From contig DGIP01000105.1 in NCBI GenBank assembly GCA_002386405.1, forward strand, positions 1 to 11,132: a stretch of 11,132 nucleotides of DNA, given 5' to 3'. The notes beneath the pieces were generated by a model. The model made no database searches. It had not been told where the DNA came from and was given only the letters and a program-made list of their open reading frames with translations. The stretch is from Stenotrophomonas maltophilia. Its GTDB lineage: Bacteria; Pseudomonadota; Gammaproteobacteria; Xanthomonadales; Xanthomonadaceae. The translations under genes were made by a program, and so were the position numbers. Positions 1 through 9,743 of the stretch are shown here, in pieces (within the stretch, counting starts at the first letter, position 1; every line of letters begins with the position of its first letter).

Positions 1-544
1 GGTGCTGATGCAGCACCACCTGGGCTTCGGTCAACAACGCCCGCCAGCGACGCCCGGCGTCGCCTTCGGGCAGGTGCGCGAACAGGTCATCGCCCAGCAC
101 GTCATCGGGCGCGGCGAACGCCGGCAGCGTGGTGCCTGGCGGCAGGCGCAGGTACCAGCGCGACGGCGTCGGCGCATCCAGGGTGAATCCATACCCGGCA
201 AACAGCGGCTGCAGCGCCGGCAGCAACGCCGCCACGTCGTCGGCTTCAAGCCGCAGCGTGTCGCCATGGCCCATCATCCGGGCGCCGTGCATGTCCGGGA
301 CCACGTTGGCCGGGTCTGCACGCAGCCACACGCCATCGTGGGCATCGCCCACGTCGAGCTGGCGGGTCAGGGCCGCCACCGGCCAATCGGCCGGCTGCAG
401 CTGGAAATGCCGCTGCAGCTGGGCCCGTTCACCGGCATCGACCCGGCTGCGCTCGGCACGGCCGAGCGCCTTGGCCACGTCATCAGGCAACGCCGCCGCC
501 GGGAAGCGGCTGCGCGCCGGCAGCAACAGGGTTGCCGTGGCCAT
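1..544 (-). CDS. rpfE: RpfE-type regulatory protein, partial (C-terminus beyond left edge)
   Basis: This frame stays open from an ATG at 544 to the window edge, giving 181 N-terminal residues and no stop. Family-like stretches are WLRADPANVVPDMHGARM (about residues 70-90) and a late segment ending LLTEAQVVLHQH, as I remember RpfE/COG4255 proteins. Some annotations call that family phosphoglycerate-mutase-like. I see no catalytic residues that prove enzyme activity. In Xanthomonas, rpfE belongs to the rpf cluster that controls extracellular enzymes, polysaccharide and DSF signalling, but its biochemical role is unsettled. The ATG lies 7 bp after the greA stop. No Shine-Dalgarno sequence is evident, so translation probably depends on coupling to greA. 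Synteny and sequence make the identity likely; the function is inferred. Confidence 0.8.
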   Translation of the reverse strand, partial: MATATLLLPARSRFPAAALPDDVAKALGRAERSRVDAGERAQLQRHFQLQPADWPVAALTRQLDVGDAHDGVWLRADPANVVPDMHGARMMGHGDTLRLEADDVAALLPALQPLFAGYGFTLDAPTPSRWYLRLPPGTTLPAFAAPDDVLGDDLFAHLPEGDAGRRWRALLTEAQVVLHQH

Positions 545-551
545 GGTCAGG

Positions 552-1024
552 TCAGTCCAGGTACTGGACGCTGACGATTTCGTACTCGCGCTGCCCGGCC
601 GGAGCGTCGATCACGATGCTGTCGCCCTCGTTCTTGCCGATCATGGCACGCGCCACCGGCGAGGAAATCGCAATCAGGCCGAGTTTGATGTCGGCCTCCA
701 GGTCGCCCACGATCTGGTAGCGCTTCTCTTCATCGCTTTCCACATCGGCCAGTTCGACGGTAGCGCCGAACACGACCTTGCTGCCGGCGTTGAGCTTGGT
801 GATGTCGATGATCTCGGCATGCGACAGCTCGCCTTCCAGCTGCTTGATGCGGCCTTCGATGAAGCCCTGCTCTTCGCGCGCGGCGTGGTACTCGGCGTTC
901 TCCTTGAGATCGCCGTGTTCACGTGCCTCGGCAATGGCCGCGATGACCTTGGGGCGCTTGACCGACTTCAGGTGGTCAAGCTCTTCGCGCAGACGCTGCG
1001 CGCCCTTCAGGGTGATCGGTGCTC

Positions 1025-1028
<4 letters not shown>
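552..1028 (-). CDS. greA: Transcription elongation factor GreA
   Basis: The protein has 158 residues, the normal GreA length. GreA enters the RNA polymerase secondary channel and stimulates cleavage of backtracked RNA. The N-terminal coiled-coil hairpin covers about residues 1-75 and carries [12 protein letters not shown] at its tip. Asp40 and Glu43 match the E. coli tip acids Asp41/Glu44. The C-terminal FKBP-like domain covers about 80-158 and includes [10 protein letters not shown]. The frame is open upstream into carB, but the ATG at 1028 fits the family N-terminus ([10 protein letters not shown]). It has a strong AAGGAG ribosome site at 1037-1042, 8 nt away. This ATG overlaps the carB stop as ATGA, so translation is likely coupled to carB. 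Confidence 0.97.
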
Positions 1029-4267
<3,239 letters not shown>

Positions 4268-4306
4268 TGTCTTCTCTAAGTCAGTACAGCGTGTCAGGGG
4301 TCGCAG

Positions 4307-4328
4307 CGCCGCGCCGAAGGCAGCGGCG
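4307..4328 (-). other. Stable hairpin in the carA-carB intercistronic spacer
   Basis: On the minus strand CGCCGC pairs with GCGGCG and an inner GCC pairs with GGC around a TTC loop. One T is bulged. The result is a 9-bp, almost all-GC stem starting 7 nt after the carA stop. No run of U follows, so it is unlikely to be a full intrinsic terminator. It may protect the upstream mRNA from decay or tune carA:carB output. That role is inference. Confidence 0.55.
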
Positions 4329-4335
4329 TCTCGAA

Positions 4336-5466
4336 TCAGGCCTTGGCCTGCGCCATCAGGGTGATGAAGCGGTCGAACAGCGGGCTGACGTCGTGTGGGC
4401 CCGGCGAGGCTTCGGGGTGGCCCTGGAAGGAGAACGCCGGCACGTCGGTGCGGGCGATGCCCTGGTTGGTGCCGTCGAACAGCGAGCGGTGGGTGACGCG
4501 CAGGGTGGCCGGCAGCGTGGCTTCATCCACCGCGAAACCGTGGTTCTGCGAGGTGATCATCACGCGGCCGTCGTCCAGGTCCTGCACCGGGTGGTTGGCG
4601 CCGTGGTGGCCGTGACCCATCTTGACGGTCTTGGCGCCGGAGGCCAGCGCCAGCAGCTGGTGGCCCAGGCAGATGCCGAACACCGGCACCTTCCTGTCCA
4701 GGAACACCTTGATCGCTTCAATGGCGTAGTCGCACGGTTCCGGGTCGCCCGGGCCGTTGGACAGGAACACGCCGTCCGGGTTCATCGCCAGCACTTCGGC
4801 GGCCGGGGTCTGGGCCGGCACCACGGTGATGTCGCAGCCGCGTTCGGCCAGCATGCGCAGGATGTTGAGCTTGGCGCCGAAGTCATAGGCCACCACCTTG
4901 TACTGCGGGGCGGCGCTGACGAACGTATTGGAATCCAGGTCGAGCTGGCCCTCGTTCCAGCTGTAGGCCTTGTCGGTGCTGGTCACCTTGGCCAGGTCCA
5001 TGCCCTTCAGGCCGGGGAACTTGCGTGCCGCTTCCAGGGCAACGTCGACGTTGATGTCGTCACCGGCCATCAGGGCGCCGTTCTGCGCGCCGCGCTCGCG
5101 CAGGATGCGGGTGAGCTTGCGGGTGTCGATGCCGGAAATGGCGACCACGCCACGCTGCAGCAGCCAGTCCTGCAGCGAGACCTGGCTGCGCCAGTTGCTG
5201 GGACGGCGCGGCACGTCGCGCACGATCAGGCCGGCCGACCACACTTTGTGGGCTTCGTCGTCCTGGTCGGTAAGGCCGGTATTGCCGATATGCGGGTAGG
5301 TCAGCGTGACCATCTGCCGGGCGTAGGAGGGATCAGTCAGCACTTCCTGGTAACCGGTCATGGCGGTGTTGAACACCACCTCACCGACGGACAGGCCGGG
5401 CGCGCCTACGGATTCGCCCTCGAATACGGTGCCGTCTTCGAGGACGAGGATTGCGGCTTGGGTCAC
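4336..5466 (-). CDS. carA: Carbamoyl-phosphate synthase small (glutaminase) subunit
   Basis: This 376-residue protein hydrolyses glutamine and passes ammonia to CarB. The N-terminal CPSase small-chain domain covers about residues 1-140, including [21 protein letters not shown] and [15 protein letters not shown]. The C-terminal class I glutamine amidotransferase domain covers about 190-376. It carries FLSNGPGDP near 234 and FGICLGHQ with nucleophile Cys266. It completes the triad in [12 protein letters not shown] with His350 and Glu352. Length and motifs match E. coli CarA (Cys269/His353/Glu355). The start is a GTG at 5466, giving [12 protein letters not shown], which is the usual xanthomonad N-terminus as I recall it. 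The ribosome site is weak (GTGAGA at 5472-5477, 5 nt away). carA is first in carA-carB-greA-rpfE and follows a 226-bp regulatory spacer. Confidence 0.98.
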   Translation of the reverse strand: MTQAAILVLEDGTVFEGESVGAPGLSVGEVVFNTAMTGYQEVLTDPSYARQMVTLTYPHIGNTGLTDQDDEAHKVWSAGLIVRDVPRRPSNWRSQVSLQDWLLQRGVVAISGIDTRKLTRILRERGAQNGALMAGDDINVDVALEAARKFPGLKGMDLAKVTSTDKAYSWNEGQLDLDSNTFVSAAPQYKVVAYDFGAKLNILRMLAERGCDITVVPAQTPAAEVLAMNPDGVFLSNGPGDPEPCDYAIEAIKVFLDRKVPVFGICLGHQLLALASGAKTVKMGHGHHGANHPVQDLDDGRVMITSQNHGFAVDEATLPATLRVTHRSLFDGTNQGIARTDVPAFSFQGHPEASPGPHDVSPLFDRFITLMAQAKA

Positions 5467-5532
5467 GGGAATCTCACTTTGGCTACCGAGGGGTCACCGA
5501 AGTCACGCCACGCTTCACGGAAAAGCGGTTGC

Positions 5533-5569
5533 AAAAAAGCGCGGACTGCGGTGCGGGACCGGTCCGGCT
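5533..5569 (-). terminator. Intrinsic terminator-like hairpin in the carA leader (attenuator or dapB terminator)
   Basis: Read on the minus strand, AGC-CGGAC-CGGT (5569-5558) pairs with ACCG-GTCCG-GCT (5552-5538) around a CCCGC loop. Bulges of CA and C lie on the 3' side. The stem has 12 bp and runs straight into six T (5538-5533), the intrinsic-terminator layout. It begins about 15 nt downstream of the start expected from the TACAAT box at 5591-5596, so it could attenuate carA. It lies about 120 nt beyond the dapB stop, so it could instead end dapB read-through. Folding energy was not calculated. Confidence 0.6.
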
Positions 5570-5590
5570 GTCGTGATTCGGCGAGCGGGA

Positions 5591-5619
5591 ATTGTAAAGG
5601 CAACCCCCCTCCAACGCCA
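5591..5619 (-). promoter_or_regulatory. Candidate carA promoter
   Basis: A good -10 hexamer, TACAAT, is at 5596-5591 on the minus strand. At 17-bp spacing the -35 position reads TGGCGT (5619-5614), a poor match to TTGACA. The G-rich spacer and weak -35 suggest an activated or otherwise controlled promoter. The predicted start is near 5584, giving a leader of about 118 nt before the carA GTG. The only support is the hexamer and its position. Confidence 0.45.
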
Positions 5620-5642
5620 GCGTTTGCTTGCAATCGCCAGCG
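5613..5642. repeat. Paired CGCCAGCG direct repeats and a 12-bp inverted repeat upstream of carA
   Basis: CGCCAGCG occurs at 5615-5622 and 5635-5642, exactly 20 bp apart, so both copies face the same side of the helix. The first copy lies inside a near-perfect palindrome, AACGC-CA-GCGTT, at 5613-5624. That palindrome overlaps the candidate -35 region. This arrangement suits a regulator site, but I cannot name the protein. Confidence 0.35.
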
Positions 5643-5653
5643 TACGGGAGCGT

Positions 5654-5683
5654 CCGGCCACCCTGGGGTTCAGGCGTGGCCGG
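5654..5683 (-). other. Strong 3' hairpin directly after dapB
   Basis: On the minus strand CCGGCCAC then CCTG pairs with CAGG then GTGGCCGG, around an AACCC loop with one bulged G (5675). That makes 12 bp starting 9 nt after the dapB stop. No U run follows on either strand, so it may be a 3'-end stabiliser or a processed or Rho-dependent end rather than a classical terminator. Confidence 0.55.
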
Positions 5684-5692
5684 TGCGCGTGT

Positions 5693-6421
5693 TCAGGTTG
5701 CGCTGGCGGCGAGCAGGTCGCGGACGCGGTAGCTGGCGGGCGCGCGCCCGTTCAGCTGCACGGCGGCGAACAGGGCGCCACGGGCGAAGATGTCGCGGTT
5801 GGTGGCACGGTGGGTCAGTTCGATGCGCTCGCCAAGGCCGGTGAACTGGACGAGGTGTTCGCCGACGATGTCGCCGGCGCGCAGGCTGGCGTAGTGCGGC
5901 TGGGCGCCACCCTTCTGGGCGGCGGCGCCAAGGGTGAGCGCGGTGCCGGAGGGGGCGTCCTGTTTGTGGACGTGGTGGGATTCGACGATGTCGCAGTCCC
6001 AGCCGGCCAGGGCGGCGGCGGCGCGTTCGACGAGTTCATCGAGCACGGCCACGCCGAGGCTGAAGTTGGAGGCCCACACGAGCGGGATCTTGGTGGCGGC
6101 CTGGATCAGGGCCTGGCGCTGGGTTTCGCTGATGCCGGTGGTGCCGGAAACGAGCCCTGCGCCGCGCTCGACGCAGAGGGCCAGCACGGGGTCGAATCCT
6201 TCGGGCAGGCTGAAGTCGATGGCGACGTCGAACTGGGGCGCGCCGTGGAGTTCACTGGCGGCGAAATGCGGGACGCCGTCGACCACGCGCTGGGCGGGCG
6301 AGCGGCGGGTGACGGCGGCAACGACCTGCAGGTCGTCGCGTTCGGCAGCGAGGCGCAGCAGGGCCTGGCCCATGCGGCCGGAGGCGCCGTGGATGAGCAA
6401 ACGGATCGGGGGAGTAGTCAT
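5693..6421 (-). CDS. dapB: 4-Hydroxy-tetrahydrodipicolinate reductase
   Basis: This 242-residue cytosolic enzyme reduces hydroxy-tetrahydrodipicolinate with NAD(P)H in the diaminopimelate/lysine pathway. The N-terminal Rossmann fold begins IRLLIHGASGRMGQ, with the dinucleotide-binding GASGRMG at about residues 12-18. SGTTG (about 92-96) and ASNFSLGV follow. The substrate and catalytic segment ESHHVHKQDAPSGTAL (about 146-161) holds the catalytic His pair, Lys and the PSGTA loop. The protein is about 30 residues shorter than E. coli DapB (273) but no key motif is missing. The ATG at 6421 gives the expected N-terminus, although no clear ribosome site precedes it. It lies 43 bp downstream of the small Cys-rich gene on the same strand. 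No separate promoter or terminator is obvious between them. Confidence 0.96.
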   Translation of the reverse strand: MTTPPIRLLIHGASGRMGQALLRLAAERDDLQVVAAVTRRSPAQRVVDGVPHFAASELHGAPQFDVAIDFSLPEGFDPVLALCVERGAGLVSGTTGISETQRQALIQAATKIPLVWASNFSLGVAVLDELVERAAAALAGWDCDIVESHHVHKQDAPSGTALTLGAAAQKGGAQPHYASLRAGDIVGEHLVQFTGLGERIELTHRATNRDIFARGALFAAVQLNGRAPASYRVRDLLAASAT

Positions 6422-6464
6422 GCCCGCAGGCTAGCGAATGGGCTTGGTTTGGGCAACGTCAACG

Positions 6465-6719
6465 TCAATGCTGCTTGGGCGGCGTTGGGCCACAGCTGTC
6501 GCAACCGCCACAAGCACCGCCACTGCCGGTGGCCGGTGGTGCGATCTTTCGGCCTAGTGCCTGCAGCCAGTTGGCGCGCTCGGGCCTGATCAGCCCCAGC
6601 GCTATTGCGCCGCGCGCTTTGCGCACGGTGCCGGGGAACTGCTTTTTCAGTACTACCCAGGCGCTGATCAGGACGATCAGCGCGACCACGATGTACTGCA
6701 GGAGCAGGCCGGTGCTCAT
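6465..6719 (-). CDS. Small FeoB-associated Cys-rich membrane protein (DUF6587-like)
   Basis: This 84-residue protein has one N-terminal membrane helix (about residues 5-24, LLLQYIVVALIVLISAWVVL). A basic segment follows (KKQFPGTVRKARGAIALG). The short tail contains CGGCDSC, with cysteines at 70, 73 and 76. The layout of one helix plus a Cys-rich end, encoded just after feoB, matches the FeoB-associated Cys-rich membrane proteins. In xanthomonads I believe it is annotated DUF6587. The frame extends upstream into feoB, but the ATG at 6719 overlaps the feoB stop by one base (TGATG), which argues for coupled translation from there. The cysteines might bind iron or another metal near the transporter, but no function is proven. 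Confidence 0.85.
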   Translation of the reverse strand: MSTGLLLQYIVVALIVLISAWVVLKKQFPGTVRKARGAIALGLIRPERANWLQALGRKIAPPATGSGGACGGCDSCGPTPPKQH

Positions 6720-8575
6720 CAGCCGCCGCCCAGGGCCACGGTCACCTGGTAGGTGACAAGTGCCGCGAGGTAGGCGGCCGCGAACAGGTAGAAGGTGGCA
6801 AAGCCGACCTGCTTCCAGGAGTTGGTTTCGCGCTTGATGGTGGCCAGGGTGGAGATGCACATCGGGGCGTAGATGAACCACACCAGCAGGGACAGGCCGG
6901 TGGCCAGCGACCAGCCGTTGGCGACCACCGGGGTCAGGGCCTGGATGGCGGCGTCATCGTCGGCGGCGGACAGGGCGTAGATGGTGGCCAGGGAGGAGAC
7001 GGCCACTTCGCGGGCACCCATGCCGGGGATCAGGGCGATGCAGATCTGCCAGTTGAAGCCCAGCGGGGCGAAGAACACGGCCATGGCGTGGCCGATCTGG
7101 CCGGCGAAGCTGTAGTCGATGGCGGGGTTGGTGGCGTTATCGGGGGCACCCGGGAACGACAGCAGCACCCACAGCAGGATGGTCAGCGAGAGGATGATGC
7201 CGCCCACGCGCTTGAGGAAGATCATGCCGCGCTCGTACAGGCCCACGGCCAGGTCGCGCGGGTGCGGGATGCGGTAGGACGGCAGTTCGAGCATCAGCGG
7301 GTGCTCGCTCTTGTCGCGGCGCCATTTCTTCATCACCCACGACATCGCCAGGGCGCTGAAGATGCCGGCCGCATACAGGGCGAACAGGATCAGGCCCTGC
7401 TGGCTGACAAAGCCCCACAGGGTCTTCTGCGGGATGAACGCGCCGATCAGCAGGGCGTACACCGGCAGGCGCGCGGAGCAGGTCATCAGCGGGGCGACCA
7501 GGATGGTGGCGAGGCGGTCGCGCGGGTCCTGGATGCTGCGGGTGGCCATGATGCCGGGCACCGCGCAGGCGAAGCTGGACAGCAGCGGGATGAACGAACG
7601 GCCCGAGAGGCCGGCCGAGGCCATCATGCGGTCGAGCAGGAACGCGGCGCGCGGCAGGTAGCCGGATTCTTCCAGGGCCAGGATGAAGGCGAACAGGATC
7701 AGGATCTGCGGCAGGAACACCACCACCCCGCCGACGCCGGCGATGATGCCGTCGGTGAGCAGGCTGGTCAGCGGGCCGGGCGGCAGGTTGGCGCCCACCA
7801 CTTCGCCGAGCCAGCCGAAGCCGGCCTCGATGCCGTCCATCATCGGCGTGGCCCAGGCGAACACCGCCTGGAAGATCAGGAACATGACCACGATCAGGGT
7901 CATCAAGCCGAACACGGGGTGCAGCAGCCAGCGGTCCAGCGCGTCGTCGATCTTCGCGGTGCGGGTGGGCATGCTGACCGCTGCGGCAAGGATGCCGCGT
8001 ACCTGGGCGTGGTAGTCCGTCTCACCTGCGGGGGCGGCGACGGGCGCATCCAGGTGCGGCACCATCGCGTCCAGCCGTTCGACCAGCGCGTGGGCACCGT
8101 TGCGGCGCACGGCCACGGTTTCCACCACCGGCACGCCCAGCGCCTGTTCCAGCGCCGGCACGTCGATCTTGATGCCACGGCGCTCGGCCGCGTCCACCAT
8201 GTTCAGCGCCACGATCATCGGCTTGCCCAGCTCGCGCAGTTCCAGCGCGAAGCGCAGGTGCAGGCGCAGGTTGGTGGCGTCGATCACGCACAGCAGCACG
8301 TCGGGGGCGGCCTCGCCCGGGTAGAAGCCCCGGCACAGGTCGCGGGTGATCGCTTCGTCCAGGCTGGCCGGCTGCAGGCTGTAGGCGCCCGGCAGGTCGA
8401 GGACGGCGAATTCACGCCCGGACGGCGCGCGCAGGCGGCCTTCCTTGCGCTCCACGGTCACGCCGGTGTAATTGGCGACCTTCTGGCGGCTGCCGGTGAG
8501 CTGGTTGAACAGCGCGGTCTTGCCGCTGTTGGGGTTGCCGACCAGGGCAACGCGCAGGGTGGCGGCGGCGCTCAT
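6719..8575 (-). CDS. feoB: Ferrous iron transport protein B
   Basis: This 618-residue inner-membrane protein imports Fe(II). The N-terminal G domain has a P-loop GNPNSGKT at 13-20, a switch region with NYTGVTVE near 35-42, DLPG at 60-63 and NMVD at 125-128. A short helical linker leads to a membrane part with about eight to ten hydrophobic segments from residue 220. Conserved gate-like stretches are SFACAVPGIMATR (Cys337), LMTCSARLPVY (Cys366) and PMCISTLATIKRE (Cys573). At 618 residues it is well short of E. coli FeoB (773), but the frame is intact and all core parts are present. The likely difference is a compact linker and tail. The ATG at 8575 overlaps the feoA stop as ATGA. Confidence 0.97.
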   Translation of the reverse strand: MSAAATLRVALVGNPNSGKTALFNQLTGSRQKVANYTGVTVERKEGRLRAPSGREFAVLDLPGAYSLQPASLDEAITRDLCRGFYPGEAAPDVLLCVIDATNLRLHLRFALELRELGKPMIVALNMVDAAERRGIKIDVPALEQALGVPVVETVAVRRNGAHALVERLDAMVPHLDAPVAAPAGETDYHAQVRGILAAAVSMPTRTAKIDDALDRWLLHPVFGLMTLIVVMFLIFQAVFAWATPMMDGIEAGFGWLGEVVGANLPPGPLTSLLTDGIIAGVGGVVVFLPQILILFAFILALEESGYLPRAAFLLDRMMASAGLSGRSFIPLLSSFACAVPGIMATRSIQDPRDRLATILVAPLMTCSARLPVYALLIGAFIPQKTLWGFVSQQGLILFALYAAGIFSALAMSWVMKKWRRDKSEHPLMLELPSYRIPHPRDLAVGLYERGMIFLKRVGGIILSLTILLWVLLSFPGAPDNATNPAIDYSFAGQIGHAMAVFFAPLGFNWQICIALIPGMGAREVAVSSLATIYALSAADDDAAIQALTPVVANGWSLATGLSLLVWFIYAPMCISTLATIKRETNSWKQVGFATFYLFAAAYLAALVTYQVTVALGGG

Positions 8576-8826
8576 GCGGCCGCTCCGTCTGCCACCGCGG
8601 TGATGTCGATGCGCTTGGCTTCGGAAATCCGCAGGGCGAAACGGGTGAACCCGACCTGCACCAGCAGCGGTTCGCCGCCGATGGGACCACGGGCTACCAG
8701 ACGCACATCTTCACCCTTGACGAAACCCAGTTCCCTGAGCCGCCGGGCAATGGCGTCGTTTGCATGGAGGTCGCGCACCGACTCCACCAGAGCGGAGCCG
8801 TGCAGCGGCAGATCGGACAACGTCAC
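8572..8826 (-). CDS. feoA: Ferrous iron transport protein A (SH3-like)
   Basis: This 84-residue cytosolic protein is a small SH3-like partner of FeoB. It shows LSDLPLHGSALV at the N-terminus, the ARRLRELGFVKGEDVRLVARGPIGGEP core and LVQVGFTRFALRISEAKRI near the end, all typical of FeoA. A longer reading from an ATG at 8868 would add 14 residues (MLILITILIDRRRP). That stretch is the Fur box and promoter, not protein. The GTG at 8826 has AAGG at 8833-8836, 6 nt away, and gives the usual FeoA length. It is first in feoA-feoB-small Cys-rich gene, with a 4-bp overlap into feoB. Confidence 0.93.
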   Translation of the reverse strand: MTLSDLPLHGSALVESVRDLHANDAIARRLRELGFVKGEDVRLVARGPIGGEPLLVQVGFTRFALRISEAKRIDITAVADGAAA

Positions 8827-8841
8827 AGGTCGCCTTCGGTC

Positions 8842-8863
8842 GATAAGAATGGTTATCAATATT
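8842..8863 (-). promoter_or_regulatory. Fur box and -10 region of the feo operon
   Basis: On the minus strand the 19 bases at 8863-8845 match the classical Fur consensus at 14 of 19 positions. GATAA-N6-TTATC (8842-8857) forms an inverted repeat. A TAATAT -10 candidate at 8864-8859 overlaps it, which would place transcription initiation near 8852. The -35 is weak. This is an AT-rich island in GC-rich DNA directly upstream of an iron importer, so repression by iron-loaded Fur is likely. Confidence 0.8.
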
Positions 8864-8905
8864 AGCATCGCCGCGCCGCGTCATGGCCCGGGGCCCATGG
8901 GCCGC

Positions 8906-8926
8906 TATGATCCATACATGTATGGA
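8906..8926 (+). promoter_or_regulatory. Candidate liuC promoter with 16-bp perfect palindrome
   Basis: A TATGAT hexamer at 8906-8911 could be a -10 box, with no good -35 upstream. It abuts TCCATACATGTATGGA at 8911-8926, a perfect 16-bp palindrome that would cover the predicted start near 8918. The palindrome ends 17 nt before the liuC ATG. A second perfect palindrome, GGCCCATGGGCC, lies at 8892-8903 in the would-be -35/-10 spacer. The layout fits a repressor operator, but the regulator is not in the window. Confidence 0.5.
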
Positions 8927-8943
8927 GCAGGCGCAGGCCCCCG

Positions 8944-9732
8944 ATGAGTGACGCTTTACGAATTGAACGCAGCGCGGCCGTGCTGACCCTGTGGCTGAGC
9001 CGCCCTACCCTGCACAACGCCTTCGATGCCGGGCTGATCGCCCAGCTGACCGCCGCGCTGGAAGCGGCCGGCCGCGACGAGCAGGTCCGCGCGGTGGTGC
9101 TGGCCGCCACCGGCGCCTCGTTCTCGGCCGGCGCCGACATGCAGTGGATGCGCGGCATGGCCGCCGCCAGCGAGGAAGACAACCGCCAGGATTCGCTTGC
9201 CTTGGCCCGGTTGATGCGCACCCTGGATGAACTGCCCAAGCCCACAATCGCCCGGGTGCACGGGGCGGCGTTCGGCGGCGGCGTGGGCCTGGTGGCCTGC
9301 TGCGATATCGCCATTGCCAGCACCACCGCCCGTTTCGGCCTGACCGAAAGCCGGCTGGGCCTGCTGCCGGCCGTGATCTCCCCCTATGTGATCGACGCGA
9401 TCGGCCCGCGCCAGGCGCGGCGCTGGTTCGCCACCGGCGAGCATTTCGACGCCGACACCGCCCTGCGCATCGGACTGGTGCACCAGCTGATCGAACCTGA
9501 ACGGATTGATGAGGCGGTCCAGCGCCAGCTGGGCCTGCTCGACAAGGCCGGCCCGATCGCCTCGTCCTCGGCCAAGGAACTGGTGCGCCGGGTCACGATC
9601 GGTCGCGACCGCGACGCAACCGACCGCGACAATGCCGCCCTGATCGCCCGCCTGCGGGTGTCCGAGGAAGGCCAGGAGGGCCTCGGCGCCTTCCTGGACA
9701 AGCGCGCTCCCCATTGGGTTACCCAGGACTGA
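8944..9732 (+). CDS. liuC: Enoyl-CoA hydratase/isomerase, probable methylglutaconyl-CoA hydratase (LiuC-type)
   Basis: This 262-residue crotonase-fold protein probably hydrates 3-methylglutaconyl-CoA to HMG-CoA in leucine breakdown. Oxyanion-hole segments are GASFSAGADM (about 57-66) and HGAAFGGGVGL (106-116). Glu135 in LTESRLGLLPAVISPYV is the second of the two usual hydratase acids. The first, normally in a GGxxEL context, is Gly115 here. The GGVGLVACCDIAIA and LLPAVISPYVI signatures look like LiuC proteins as I remember them, which share this Gly. The assignment rests on those signatures and the HMG-CoA lyase two genes downstream. A general enoyl-CoA hydratase or another crotonase remains possible. 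The ATG at 8944 has only a weak ribosome site. Confidence 0.8.
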   Translation: MSDALRIERSAAVLTLWLSRPTLHNAFDAGLIAQLTAALEAAGRDEQVRAVVLAATGASFSAGADMQWMRGMAAASEEDNRQDSLALARLMRTLDELPKPTIARVHGAAFGGGVGLVACCDIAIASTTARFGLTESRLGLLPAVISPYVIDAIGPRQARRWFATGEHFDADTALRIGLVHQLIEPERIDEAVQRQLGLLDKAGPIASSSAKELVRRVTIGRDRDATDRDNAALIARLRVSEEGQEGLGAFLDKRAPHWVTQD

Positions 9733-9743
9733 GGGAGGTCCCC

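Noticed and set aside
5463..5477. A four-codon GTG-initiated reading whose stop overlaps the carA start
   Set aside because: It is too short and has no ribosome site of its own. The GTGAGA stretch is more likely the carA ribosome site.
6720..6881. N-terminal extension of the small Cys-rich gene into feoB
   Set aside because: The added residues are the FeoB C-terminus read out of frame. The overlapping ATG at 6719 gives a clean membrane helix at the N-terminus.
7088..8947. A 619-codon open frame opposite feoB and feoA on the plus strand
   Set aside because: Its composition (Gln, His, Asp, Gly, Arg) shows no fold or motif. It runs through the Fur box and promoter region, and FeoB on the other strand explains the DNA.
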